A stretch of 33,589 nucleotides of DNA from positions 1 through 33,589 of the forward strand of contig JARNMJ010000050.1 of assembly GCA_029432795.1 (NCBI GenBank), given 5' to 3'. The position numbers were made by a program, and so were the translations under genes. Source of the DNA: Pontiellaceae bacterium B12219. GTDB taxonomy: Bacteria > Verrucomicrobiota > Kiritimatiellia > Kiritimatiellales > Pontiellaceae. Under the pieces are notes generated by a model, which was not told the origin of the DNA, did no database searches, and was given only the letters and a program-made list of their open reading frames with translations. Shown piece by piece: positions 1 through 9,400 of this stretch (within the stretch, counting starts at the first letter, position 1; the number at the start of each line of letters is the position of its first letter).

Positions 1-32
1 TTAAGTCGAGTAGCCATAGACATATTCCGTTA

Positions 33-47
33 AGACTGAATCAGTCT
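33..47. promoter_or_regulatory. 15-bp palindrome downstream of the lacI-type gene
   Basis: The sequence contains perfect 7-base arms AGACTGA and TCAGTCT around a single central A. It lies about 45 bases past the stop of the regulator at 91-1134 and no T-run follows it. It could be an operator for a gene to the left of the window or a small hairpin. The rest of bases 1-90 shows nothing recognisable. Confidence 0.3.
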
Positions 48-90
48 ACATGGTATTTGTTAACTGAAAAAGGATAAGTCCGACAGACTG

Positions 91-1134
91 CTAGATCTCC
101 GCCGCTACGATTTCCGGTTTGATCAGGAGCTGCGCCTGCGCAACATCCGTCGGATGAGCCATGCGCCAAAACAACTGTTCAATAGCCCGCTCCCCCACCA
201 TATCAAGCTTGATATTAATCGTTGCCGGCCGCGGATGCATTTGATCCATAAATTGTCTATCGTTGTTGCAGCCAATCAGATCAATAGCTTTCCCCGGTTC
301 ATATCCATGCTGCTGAAGTCGGTTGAAGACCCGAACCATCAGGTCATCGCTACCGACAAAGATCGCCGTCGGTTTCTCAGCACTCAAATGCAAGTCCTGC
401 ACCACCTTTTGCGCAATCTCATCCAATTGCACCGGCAGCACATCATGAGAATTGGACGCGGCCCCCTCAACCACCAGCACTCTGGCTCCGTGCGCTTCAG
501 CCGTTTCAACAAATTGATTCCGGCGCTGTGCCAGCGCCTGATGATTCGACCGCGACCCAGCAAACATCAGATTTTTATGGCCCCGGTTCATCAGATAGTC
601 CGCCGCCATTTTCCCCACCTGCGAATTATCGTAAAGAACATGATCAAAATCAGAACCTGGCGCAACGGAATCGCGCAGGAAACACCAAACCGCCGGAACC
701 CGGTTCAATGCCTCTTTCAGCTCGGCGGAAAGGGTATCCACCCCGAACAGCAAAACGCCATCAGCCCGACGCCGGGCCAGAACAGGCGGAACCACTTTCC
801 CTTCCGGCAAATGTGCCAGCACCAGTTCCATACCGTGTTTTTCGACCCCCCGCTGAATCCCCCCCAACAGGGCCGGAAACGCCGGCATACGATACATGTC
901 CATTGGAGAAAATGATCCGACCGAGATAAAGGCAAGCGTCCCCGTACTCACACCCTTCCGATTCTGAGGCTTCGGACCCGGGCGCACAGCACGCGGAACA
1001 TAACCCAGCTCTTTAATCGCATTTTCTACATTTTTCGCCGTCGCCGGAGCAACATTGCGCGCGTCATTCAAAATGCGAGAGACCGTCGCGACCGAAACAT
1101 TTGCCAGTTTTGCAACATCAACAATAGAAGCCAT
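91..1134 (-). CDS. LacI-family transcriptional regulator
   Basis: The 347-residue product has the full LacI/GalR layout. An N-terminal helix-turn-helix (about residues 3-25, VDVAKLANVSVATVSRILN) is followed by the hinge segment and a periplasmic-binding-protein-like effector domain (about 60-345). The conserved signature around GHKNLMFAGSRSN and the segment FVGSDDLMVRVFNRLQQHG are typical of the sugar-binding half. The ATG at 1134 is preceded by AGGGA at good spacing. The gene is the last of the minus-strand series, after a 148-base gap containing its own candidate promoter (1175-1203) and a palindrome (1141-1170), so it is probably transcribed separately and perhaps autoregulated. The effector is unknown; a sugar released by the neighbouring enzymes is the natural guess. 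Family assignment is secure, target genes are inference. Confidence 0.93.
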   Translation of the reverse strand: MASIVDVAKLANVSVATVSRILNDARNVAPATAKNVENAIKELGYVPRAVRPGPKPQNRKGVSTGTLAFISVGSFSPMDMYRMPAFPALLGGIQRGVEKHGMELVLAHLPEGKVVPPVLARRRADGVLLFGVDTLSAELKEALNRVPAVWCFLRDSVAPGSDFDHVLYDNSQVGKMAADYLMNRGHKNLMFAGSRSNHQALAQRRNQFVETAEAHGARVLVVEGAASNSHDVLPVQLDEIAQKVVQDLHLSAEKPTAIFVGSDDLMVRVFNRLQQHGYEPGKAIDLIGCNNDRQFMDQMHPRPATINIKLDMVGERAIEQLFWRMAHPTDVAQAQLLIKPEIVAAEI

Positions 1135-1140
1135 ACCAAT

Positions 1141-1170
1141 TCCCTATGTAAATACACGTATGTATAGGGA
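1141..1170 (-). promoter_or_regulatory. Inverted repeat over the start of lacI-type transcript (operator or SD-masking hairpin)
   Basis: Arms TCCCTAT (1141-1147) and ATAGGGA (1164-1170) enclose 16 bases. On the minus strand the promoter-proximal arm lies at the expected transcription start, and the promoter-distal arm contains the AGGGA that serves as ribosome binding site for the ATG at 1134. The repeat could be the regulator's own operator, or an mRNA hairpin that pairs the ribosome binding site. The two readings are not exclusive. Confidence 0.4.
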
Positions 1171-1174
1171 TCTA

Positions 1175-1203
1175 TATATAATTCTCAAACGATAAACACT
1201 CAA
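1175..1203 (-). promoter_or_regulatory. Candidate sigma70-type promoter for the lacI-type gene
   Basis: On the minus strand TTGAGT (1198-1203) and TATATA (1175-1180) are separated by exactly 17 bases. The predicted start is about 40 bases before the ATG at 1134, at the edge of the inverted repeat 1141-1170. The evidence is consensus similarity only. Confidence 0.4.
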
Positions 1204-1242
1204 CCTTTTTTACATTTATTTCCCAATCAATTACCACGCCTC

Positions 1243-1265
1243 ATACCCCTTTAAAAAAGGGGTAT
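1243..1265. terminator. Strong hairpin between the oxidoreductase and lacI-type genes
   Basis: Perfect 10-base arms ATACCCCTTT and AAAGGGGTAT enclose a three-base loop. The hairpin lies 18 bases after the stop of the oxidoreductase gene, where the long minus-strand series would end. The A/T runs are inside the stem and no separate T-run follows on the minus strand, so it is a probable but not classical intrinsic terminator. Confidence 0.5.
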
Positions 1266-1282
1266 TCCAAGCTTTTTAAATT

Positions 1283-2644
1283 TTACACACAAAGAAATCC
1301 ACCTTGATTTAACAGCAGTTTCTGAATTTTATCAGCATCCACATCTCCGACCGGAACTGCATCCTGCACCGCGATCGCCGCCGCAATACCGCCGGCCTGG
1401 CCGACGGCCCCCATGGTCGGGGTGGTCCGCACCGCACCCTGCGCTTCGAAATCAACCGAAATGCAGCGCCCCACTGTAATCAGGTTTGAAATCTGTCTAT
1501 TCACGAGACAGCGATAGGGAATATTGCAGAAAGTGCCCCATTCCGGCTTCACATGGGCCGTACCTTCACCGTCCGGGCTGTGGATATCCACCGGATAGCC
1601 CGTATGCGCGATCGTATCCGGGAAGCTTTTCCGGGAGTGAATATCCGGCCCGGTCAGGGTATAGCGACCCTTAATCTGCCGCGAACTACGCACCCCGATC
1701 TGCGGACCGGTATAGACCAACACCGAATTTCCAAACCCTGGAATATATTTTTTCAGAAAACGATCCACTTCCAGCGCCTGTCTGCGCCCTTCCATTTCTG
1801 CAAGGCTGAAACTCCAGGGGTCGTTGGCATCAAAGCCGAGCACCCGCGTGGTGTTCACAATCACTTCACCCACATTATTGGCTTCGAAAAACAGAATATC
1901 CTCGCGCGGGAAGTTAAAGTCGCCCGCCTCCCGGCCTTTGGCCAGCGTCTTGACAAAACCACCGATGGAGATACGCGATGCTTTATCGATCTTATTCACA
2001 TCGCCTTCCAACCTCGGGAACTCGTCCGGATTGTTTTTGATATAGTCGCGCACCTGTTGCGTATCGACATTCATCATGCGCATTTTCATCGTCATCGGCT
2101 GGCAGGCACCATCGGACTCACGCCCTTTTGTGCACTCCACACCGGCATGATTTGCCAGATCCGCATCGCCGGTAGCGTCCACAAAAACCTTCGCCGTCAG
2201 CTTCATCAACCCCGACTTGGTGCAAACCGTGATAGAGGTAACCTGATCGCCGTCGGTTTCCACGAAAGCGAGCATGGCGTGGTAGAGCAGCTCGCCCCCC
2301 GCCTCGGTCAGCATCATCTCCAGTTCCCGCTTCATACCTTCCACATCGAACGGCGTAACCGTATAGGTGAATCCGGTCGTATCAAAGATATGTCCCGGCG
2401 ACTGCCCTTTCTCCTGCATTCGGTCAATCAGTTCACCGGTCGTCCCCTGAATCACCTGTTGGTCGCCGGCATGAAAAGTCATCATCGGCCCAACGCCCGC
2501 CGCCGTCAGCATACCGCCGAGAAAACCATACTGTTCCACCACCAGCGTTTTCGCACCGGCCCGCGCCGCACCGATCGCCGCCATGGCTCCGGAAATTCCG
2601 CCGCCAACCACAATCACATCATACACTGTTTCACTTTGATTCAT
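1283..2644 (-). CDS. FAD-dependent oxidoreductase (FAD_oxidored family)
   Basis: The 453-residue protein starts with a dinucleotide-binding Rossmann motif (about residues 10-30, VIVVGGGISGAMAAIGAARAG), followed by the FLGGMLTAAGVGP segment. The FVDATGDADLA motif lies near residue 155, GVRSSRQIKG near 320, and a C-terminal QGAVRTTPTMGAVGQAGGIA segment closes the FAD site. This order is characteristic of the FAD-dependent oxidoreductase group (Pfam FAD_oxidored) that is common beside sugar-degradation genes in PVC and Bacteroidota genomes. Their substrates are mostly unproven. No signal peptide is seen, so it is probably cytoplasmic. The ATG at 2644 follows AGGGA and lies 14 bases after the stop of the upstream esterase gene, so the two are probably co-transcribed. 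Oxidation of a released monosaccharide is a guess from context. Confidence 0.85.
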   Translation of the reverse strand: MNQSETVYDVIVVGGGISGAMAAIGAARAGAKTLVVEQYGFLGGMLTAAGVGPMMTFHAGDQQVIQGTTGELIDRMQEKGQSPGHIFDTTGFTYTVTPFDVEGMKRELEMMLTEAGGELLYHAMLAFVETDGDQVTSITVCTKSGLMKLTAKVFVDATGDADLANHAGVECTKGRESDGACQPMTMKMRMMNVDTQQVRDYIKNNPDEFPRLEGDVNKIDKASRISIGGFVKTLAKGREAGDFNFPREDILFFEANNVGEVIVNTTRVLGFDANDPWSFSLAEMEGRRQALEVDRFLKKYIPGFGNSVLVYTGPQIGVRSSRQIKGRYTLTGPDIHSRKSFPDTIAHTGYPVDIHSPDGEGTAHVKPEWGTFCNIPYRCLVNRQISNLITVGRCISVDFEAQGAVRTTPTMGAVGQAGGIAAAIAVQDAVPVGDVDADKIQKLLLNQGGFLCV

Positions 2645-2658
2645 TCTGTTTCCCTTTT

Positions 2659-5220
2659 TTAAATGGAACGATAGGCCGCGACGAGATAGAGATCCTGATC
2701 AGGCATCGTTACTTTGGTAGAAGCCGCCTTCGGATCCGCTACGGCCTTACCGCCGCCGATCCAGCGATCAAAGACCAGCCCCTCTTTTGCCGGCCCGGCC
2801 GTGATGGTCAGCACACGCCCGACTTCGACGGACCTGGCCGAACCCTCCCCGCCGGAAACCTTCAGTTCATAGTCCGTAAAGTTACGGAAGGGAGCCGCAG
2901 GAAAGCCCGCCCGATTATAAAGCTTATTCGGGGCATCCGGCGTGTTGTGATAGCAATAGCGCACATACACCGGTTTCGAAACCCCGGGGCTGGACACCAG
3001 CACGGTTTCTCCATCGATCGTTGCGTCAGCCTTGTGAAAAACCTTATCGGCTCCGGCCAACTCAAAATTCTGAAGAGCTGCATCCGTTTCCGCCGGCGGT
3101 TCGCGCCCGTTTTTCACCGCGGAAATCAACCCGCCCTCTGCATGATCAAAATGAACCCGCATCCTCGACCCTTCAACCGTTGCCTCGCGAAAGAGCGGAC
3201 TGGAATAAACGAGGTCGCAGCCCAGATCCTGTGCGAGCGCCCAGGCGGCCAGACGGTTCCCCACATCCTCTTTATTGGTCGGGTGAACATCGCGATTATT
3301 GCCGATATCAATGGTGACTGCCATGCCCGTATCCGGCTCTTCCAGAAACCGCTCCTGCGCTTCACGGAACCGGGCCCAATCGGCCTTGGTGGTATAATTC
3401 GGCAACTGGACAAAATAGAACGAGAACCGTTCCTGATTCCATTTGACGCGCCACCCGCGAACCAGCGCCGCCATATGAAGCCGGTAGAGGTCCGCGCCCA
3501 TCCGGCCGGCATCGGCCTCGCCCTGATACCACAGAGCACCGCGTACGCCATAGGGACTCATCGGAGCAATCATGGCATTGTAGTTGGAGAAGTAATAGGT
3601 CAGAACGCGGTCATCGATATCCATCGACACCCCGCCCAGCGACGGAACGGCATCGATTCCTTCCGGTGCAATGAACTCCCGGATCGGACGCCCGCCCCAG
3701 GCGGCATAGAGCAGACCGACGGGTTCGCCGGTAACCGCCTGTATCGCCTTGGCCGTAAAATAGCCCGTTGCGGTAAACTCCCCGGCGATGGATGAATGGC
3801 AGCGCGACCACGTGTATTCAACCACCGGATCGCTCTCCTCTTTCGACGATTTACGGTGCGCCATCTTGATCTGACGAATCAGCGGATGGTTGGCCTGCAC
3901 AATGTCTTCACCCAGCATCAGGCCGGTGAGCGTTCGATCCATATTAGATTGTCCGGAGCAGATATAAACATCCCCGAAAACCACATCGTTCAAAACCAGT
4001 GCATTTTCGCCGGGCGTTGAAACCGTCAGCGTATGTACCACTCCGCCGTCGCCGGCATGTGCTCCGATCCGCGCCAGCCAGTTGCCCCGGGCATCCGCCG
4101 TAGCGGTCGCAACCGGCTGACCATCCAGATTCAAAGCAACAGCGGATCCAGCCGGAGCAGTTCCCCACACCGGCACATTCATATCCCGCTGCAGTACCAT
4201 GAAATCATCAAACATGACGTCAAGTTTCAGCGACGACTCAGATTCAACGGCCACCGGCGTCTTCTCACCAGCTTTCACGCGAAGCGTATCCGGAGAACCG
4301 GAACCATCGGTATCGACAAAAGAAAAACTCCAGATGGATGCGTCAACGGTGGGCGCCAGTTTCAACCCATAATCAACCAGCATGCCTTCCCAGTGCATGA
4401 CGTCCCATTCGCCCTTTTGCTTGGCATCCAGAAAACCGACATCCAGCAATGCACCGTCACAAAAGAGCACATTCCCGTCGCCATCCAGCGGGTCCTGCGT
4501 GTCATCAATAAAAATGGGGGTTATTCCGGATGTCGCAATGCGGCACTTCAGCGTACCGCCGGTTTGCTGAAACCATGCCCCGTCGCCGGAAGCATAACTG
4601 CCGATACGAATGTCCGAAGCGTTATTTCCAAGCACAGCAAAGGTTCCATACGAAGAAATGAGAACATCCGTACGCGTCTGCAACGAGCCTCCGGAAATTT
4701 CAAAAAGCCCTTTTGCACGTCGATCGCTATCCCCCAATCGCAAGCTGTAGTGAGCCACTGCGCCGCTAACCGTCAGATCCCCGCCAGAGAGGATTACACG
4801 CCCCTGACTTTGGGAGTGTCCCATGCCAAGCTGAAGCGCATTAATCGTCGCAGTGCCGCCCGTCATTCGGTAGGTCCCGCTGTGCTTGTTGCCGCCCAGA
4901 CGGCTTGCACCATGCCCAACAGAATGCGCGTTAAGCGTGCCTCCCGTCTGCACCAACTCACCATCCCCCTCCGAATAACCGATTCGCAGTCCTGCAAAAT
5001 TGGGCGTTGTTCCGCTGGAGAGTGTCGCTTTCCCTGCTGCGGCGGTTCCGACGATTACATAATTATTGCCTCCAACGGGCGCCTCATTCCAGTTCGCGGG
5101 TTGATTAAAGTCATCATCGCCCCTGCTGTTCGTCCAACGATATTCCGCAGCATGAGAAACCGTTGCACCCAGCAGTGCAATCACCAGAGCCATCCGACCG
5201 TACATCTTTTTTTTATCCAT
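2659..5220 (-). CDS. Secreted sialate-O-acetylesterase-type protein with N-terminal beta-solenoid module
   Basis: A longer open frame reaches 5700, but it runs back through the esterase gene at 5432-6253. I therefore take the ATG at 5220 (853 residues), where AAGGA lies nine bases upstream and a signal peptide follows (MALVIALLGATVSHA); an ATG at 5226 is possible. Residues about 20-317 form a Gly-rich repeat module with many TGGT and SGGS turns, ending in SIWSFSFVDTDGSGSPDTLR. Next is the Ig-like MVLQRDMNVPVWGTAPAG segment and an SGNH-type esterase domain. SGQSNM (near residue 421) supplies the Ser, GALWYQGEADA is the conserved oxyanion block, and DVHPTNK (near 644) supplies Asp and His. The C-terminal 60 residues resemble an InlB B-repeat (VFDRWIGG and MPDQDLYLVAAY). 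It probably removes acetyl groups from polysaccharide; true sialate is unlikely. Confidence 0.88.
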   Translation of the reverse strand: MDKKKMYGRMALVIALLGATVSHAAEYRWTNSRGDDDFNQPANWNEAPVGGNNYVIVGTAAAGKATLSSGTTPNFAGLRIGYSEGDGELVQTGGTLNAHSVGHGASRLGGNKHSGTYRMTGGTATINALQLGMGHSQSQGRVILSGGDLTVSGAVAHYSLRLGDSDRRAKGLFEISGGSLQTRTDVLISSYGTFAVLGNNASDIRIGSYASGDGAWFQQTGGTLKCRIATSGITPIFIDDTQDPLDGDGNVLFCDGALLDVGFLDAKQKGEWDVMHWEGMLVDYGLKLAPTVDASIWSFSFVDTDGSGSPDTLRVKAGEKTPVAVESESSLKLDVMFDDFMVLQRDMNVPVWGTAPAGSAVALNLDGQPVATATADARGNWLARIGAHAGDGGVVHTLTVSTPGENALVLNDVVFGDVYICSGQSNMDRTLTGLMLGEDIVQANHPLIRQIKMAHRKSSKEESDPVVEYTWSRCHSSIAGEFTATGYFTAKAIQAVTGEPVGLLYAAWGGRPIREFIAPEGIDAVPSLGGVSMDIDDRVLTYYFSNYNAMIAPMSPYGVRGALWYQGEADAGRMGADLYRLHMAALVRGWRVKWNQERFSFYFVQLPNYTTKADWARFREAQERFLEEPDTGMAVTIDIGNNRDVHPTNKEDVGNRLAAWALAQDLGCDLVYSSPLFREATVEGSRMRVHFDHAEGGLISAVKNGREPPAETDAALQNFELAGADKVFHKADATIDGETVLVSSPGVSKPVYVRYCYHNTPDAPNKLYNRAGFPAAPFRNFTDYELKVSGGEGSARSVEVGRVLTITAGPAKEGLVFDRWIGGGKAVADPKAASTKVTMPDQDLYLVAAYRSI

Positions 5221-5347
5221 TATCATTTTTCCTTCATTACACCTTTCAATAAAATGCTGAGTACTTCGGTGCTTATTCCGGTCAAAGGCCCCAAATACAC
5301 GCATTAAAACGCTCACAATCGGCATTGCTTTACCGCTCTTCAGATAA

Positions 5348-5377
5348 ATTACAATTAATTTACATCCACATTTACAA
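5348..5377 (-). promoter_or_regulatory. Candidate promoter for the 2659-5220 esterase gene
   Basis: The 205 bases between the two esterase genes include an AT-rich patch. On the minus strand TTGTAA (5372-5377) and TGTAAT (5348-5353) are spaced by 18 bases and would give a leader of about 115 bases before the ATG at 5220. The match is modest. The rest of the gap shows no gene. Confidence 0.25.
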
Positions 5378-5431
5378 AATATCCGCATTAAAGCAAATGG
5401 GTAGACGGTTAATTCACCGGGTTGAAAATAC

Positions 5432-6253
5432 CTAATGCTGAAACTGCTGATCAATAAAATGCATCTGCCGCTGGATCGCATCGTTCCAATAGCCCCACGT
5501 ATGACCGCCGGGCATCTCGGTGTAGCCATGCTTGATCCCTGCGTCCAGCAGTTGCTGGTGCAGCACCCGGTTGACCTCAATAAAAAAGTCTTCGGAACCG
5601 CAGTCGATCGATATGGCAAGCTCGCCATCCTGCAACGCCTTGGCCTGATTGATGACCGTATAGGTTTCCCAGTTTTCCGGATGGGTCTCCACATCACCAA
5701 TCCGCTTTTTTATATCCCACTTTCCGGGAAACGGACGGATATCCACCCCACCGCTGAGCGGCACCGCCACGCTGAACACATCGGGATGGCGAATGGCCAG
5801 AAAAAGGGCTCCATGCCCGCCCATACTGTTCCCGGACAGCGCGCGACAGCTGCGCTCTGCTTTTGTGCGGTAGTTATGATCCATATGCGCCACACACTCT
5901 TTAGCCACAAAGGTTTCATACTTATAGGCCGGATCGACCGGACTGTCAAAATACCAGCTGGTTCTTCCGCCATCAGGACACACAATAATCACACCGTAAG
6001 TATCGGCCAGTGGTTCCACATCGGTCTTATCAACCCATTTCCGGTGCGTATCCCCGGCTCCGTGCAGCAGATACAACACGGGATAACGCTCCGAGCCCGT
6101 TTGATATTCATCCGGCAAAATCAACGTGGCCGGAATTTCCCGTCCCATGATTTCACTTTGAATCATAATGGTTTCCACGCTCGCAGCCCGACCGACACAA
6201 ACAACCAGTACAGCCAGCAGCAGTCCTGTCCAAATCTTACATTGCATCTTCAT
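5432..6253 (-). CDS. Secreted esterase, esterase D / feruloyl-esterase-like family
   Basis: The 273-residue protein has a signal peptide (LLLAVLVVCVGRAAS) and an alpha/beta-hydrolase fold. The oxyanion segment is YPVLYLLHGAGD (near residue 60) and the nucleophile elbow is GNSMGG (near residue 143). A C-terminal MPGGHTWGYWNDAI supplies the His near residue 250, and the acidic residue is probably in DCGSEDFF. This is the Pfam Esterase (PF00756) pattern, shared by esterase D, feruloyl esterases and acetyl xylan esterases. Those enzymes hydrolyse carboxylic esters on sugars. The ATG at 6253 follows GGAG by ten bases. It sits between two sialate-O-acetylesterase-type genes, which points to an ester-decorated substrate. 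The exact acyl group cannot be read from the sequence. Confidence 0.88.
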   Translation of the reverse strand: MKMQCKIWTGLLLAVLVVCVGRAASVETIMIQSEIMGREIPATLILPDEYQTGSERYPVLYLLHGAGDTHRKWVDKTDVEPLADTYGVIIVCPDGGRTSWYFDSPVDPAYKYETFVAKECVAHMDHNYRTKAERSCRALSGNSMGGHGALFLAIRHPDVFSVAVPLSGGVDIRPFPGKWDIKKRIGDVETHPENWETYTVINQAKALQDGELAISIDCGSEDFFIEVNRVLHQQLLDAGIKHGYTEMPGGHTWGYWNDAIQRQMHFIDQQFQH

Positions 6254-6417
6254 TAGCGGTATTCTCCAATCACTTAATCTATCTGTCCGTATCCACTTCC
6301 CATCCGTGAGGCATGACGCCCCCCATGCGTTCCTTTGTCATAACCCCGCCGGCCGGGAAGCTCCTTATCGCGACAGGGCCCAACCACAAGACACGATAAT
6401 GATGTGTATACCATCTA

Positions 6418-9400
6418 CTATAATCCTGCAGGAGGCAGAGTCGAATTAGCAGTTCCGCGGAGGTAATAAAATGGTGCCTGCAGCGGATCATCTTCCAGCA
6501 TGATTTCTTTCAGCTTCCCGTCGCCGGTCACATTATAGCGAAAGGGAATCCAGGGACCTGTTACAAGGTTGGTGGAACTGTCTACCGTGTACTGGTGATC
6601 GGCGAGGCTGATGAAACCCAGCAGGATATTTGTGGGGGACACGTCAAATGCTGTGACATCTACTTTTGAAAATGCACGGTCTTCCGCTGTTTTGTAAACC
6701 GCAGTGAGACTGACGTTGCCTGACGGCATGCGCAATGTGGTGCTGGCGGCGTTCACATTGACCACAGTCTGCGTATCGCCGGACCAAACATCAAAAACCT
6801 GACCGGCAGGTGCTTCGGCCGCTTCTATATTAATAATCGAACCGGACTGCGAGGTTCCCCCGCCATAGCCGTTGTTCACAGTGATCGAATAGCTCGTCTC
6901 CGATATTGAGCGGTAGCTGGCCAGCAGATACAGATCATGATCCGGCATTGTAACTGTTGTAGACGACGCATTGGGATTGGCAATCGCGGAGGCAGCACCG
7001 ATCCATCGATCAAAGACCATCCCGCCGGCTGGTGAATCAGCGGTAATTCCGATCGCTGTACCTTCAACCACCTCAGTGGCCGAGCCGGTGCCGGCATAAA
7101 CTTCCAGTTCATAATCGGCATCGGTGCGAAAGGGCGAGGCCGGGAACCCGGCGCGGTTATACAGTTTGTTCCCCCCGACCGGGGCGTTGACATAGCAGTA
7201 ACGTACATAAACGGGATCTGCGACGGATGCAGCGGAGACCAGTACGGTATCGGCATCGATGGTTGCAGTGGCACTGACAAAAACCTTATTCGCCCCGGCG
7301 ATCTCGAAGTTTTCCAATGCACCGGCGGTTTCAACAACCGGATCTTCTCCACTCTTTGTTCCGACCATCAGGCCGCCGTCGGCATGATCAAAAAGGATAC
7401 GTATTTTCGATCCTTCTACAACCGAACCGTAGAACAACGGACTGCTGTAGGGAATCTCATAGCCCAGCTCATTCGCCAGCGCCCAGTGAGCCAGGCGATA
7501 CCCGGGATCCTGCTTATTGGTCGGATGAATATCGTTGTCGTTACCCACATCGATAATGACGGCCATACCGGTATCGGGCTCCGTAATCGAACGTAACTGC
7601 GCTGCACGCAGAATCGGCCAATCAGCGCTGGTGTTAAAGTTGCAAAGCTGAACGGAATAGAAGGAGAAATCATCCTGCGCCCATTTTGAACGCCAGCCCC
7701 GAATGAGGGCCCGCATTTTTAGCTGATAGATATCGCCGTCACCACTGCCGGCATCCTGCTCACCTTGATACCAGATCGCGCCACGCACGCCATAGGGCGC
7801 CATCGGAGCAATCATGGCATTATAGATGTCGTAGTAAGAACTGATCTTTCCGTTCTCAATATTCTGAAGCATGGCGGACAAAGCGGGAACCGCCGCCATG
7901 CCTTCCGGATTTATAAAACGCTGAATCTGCCGTCCGCCCCACGCGGAGAAGAGCAGCCCAACCGGTTCTCCGGTGATGGCCTGCACCTTCTTTGCAAAAT
8001 AATAACCCACTGCGCAGAACTCGCCAGCGACCGCCGGAGTGGAGGACATCCAGCTATAAAGCGTGTCCGGGTCGTCCAGTTCAGAGGAGGATGTATCCAA
8101 CTCAACTTTGACCTGCCGGATCAACGGATAGTTTGCCATCGCGATTTCCGGGAGCGCTCCAATACCTTCAAGGGTCCGCGCCATATTGGATTGACCGGAA
8201 CAGATGTAAACATCACCGAAAACCACGTCTGAAAGCACCACATCAACTTCGTCCGGCGTTGAGACCGTCAGTGTGTGAGCCACACCACCATCACCCGGAT
8301 AGGATCCGATACGCGCCGTCCATTTTCCAGAGCTGTCAGCGGTCGGAGCGGCCACCGTTACGCCATCAAGTTTAACGGTTACCACGGCACCGGCCGGCGC
8401 CGTCCCCCAGACGGGGACATCGATATCGCGTTGCAGTACCATTTGATTCTGGAACATTTTACTCAGGATCAGTTGAGGCGGCGTAACGGTTGAACTGTGG
8501 ATGTCAATTTCCTGATAGACGGTTCCCGAATTCTGACCATCATCCATAAAAATGAATCGAACCTGATCCACATCGCCGGCCAGAACCCCGGCGGAATTGC
8601 TCAGGCTGACTTTCGTTGCTCCGGCGGTGCCACTGGTAAACGGCATATATTCAACCGCTTCCAATAAGGAAAACCCAGTACTGCCCACTTTGCTGACCCA
8701 GACTTCATATTTTTGATTGGCGAGGTTCGCACCGTCGCTTGCCGCACCGGCGAGCGTGGTGATTCCGGTGATATCATATCCGCCCGGATTCAGTTCCGTA
8801 TTCAACGTGAAGGTGTTGGTGGCGGGAAATTGTCCGGTGGAAAAACAGGCGCCGTCCAGGGAGCCATCGTTGAAGCCCGACGCGCCCGTAACCGGTACAG
8901 GAAACTGCATTTCAGACAAGAAGGTTTTCTGTCCGTCGTTAATGTAGTCGTTCGTGCTGACGCTGCTGCTGAAGGCATTGACGTCGAAGTCGTATTCGGC
9001 ATCCACAGCAATGCTGCCGGTTTTGACGCGCAGCGTATCCGGCGCGCCGGATGAATCGGTGTCGACAAATTCAAATCCCCAAACCGAAGGATCAACGCCC
9101 GGTGCGAAGGTCAGCCCGAAATCCGTCAGCGTACCATCCCAGCTCATCACATCCCATTCGCCCTTCAGCGGAGCCCCCAGAAAGTCAACATCAAGCAGTG
9201 CTCCATTGCTGAAGGTGACATTACCAAACCAATCGCCGGAACCCTTATCCGCAACGACAATCGGGGTCAGCCCGCCGCTGTCGATACGCACCTTGAGCGT
9301 GCCTGCGTTCTGAACCCAACGCCCATCAACGGATCCGCTTGTACCGATCCCTATGCTGCTCGCCGCACTGCCGTTGACCGTAAAGGTACAATCGTCATCG

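Noticed and set aside
4033-5307. A 424-codon plus-strand open frame, and similar long plus-strand frames at 1553-2662, 20414-21742 and 31933-33096.
   Set aside because: They lie wholly or almost wholly antisense to well-supported genes, are rich in Arg, His and Pro as expected for shadow frames in GC-rich DNA, and show no domain or start signal.
5366-5377. Direct repeat TTTACA spaced by six bases upstream of the 2659-5220 gene.
   Set aside because: It is too short and AT-rich to stand out from background in this patch. It was not reported as a binding site.
5221-5700. Extension of the 2659-5220 esterase by 160 residues at its N-terminus.
   Set aside because: The extension overlaps the esterase gene at 5432-6253 in another frame, is Arg- and Cys-rich without domain character, and precedes a clear signal peptide with its own ribosome binding site.
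6254-6417. Possible hairpins in the gap between the 5432-6253 and 6418-9954 genes (GCATG/CATGC arms and a CCGGCCGG-like stretch).
   Set aside because: The arms are five bases or fewer, no T-run follows, and no gene or promoter could be supported in this gap.
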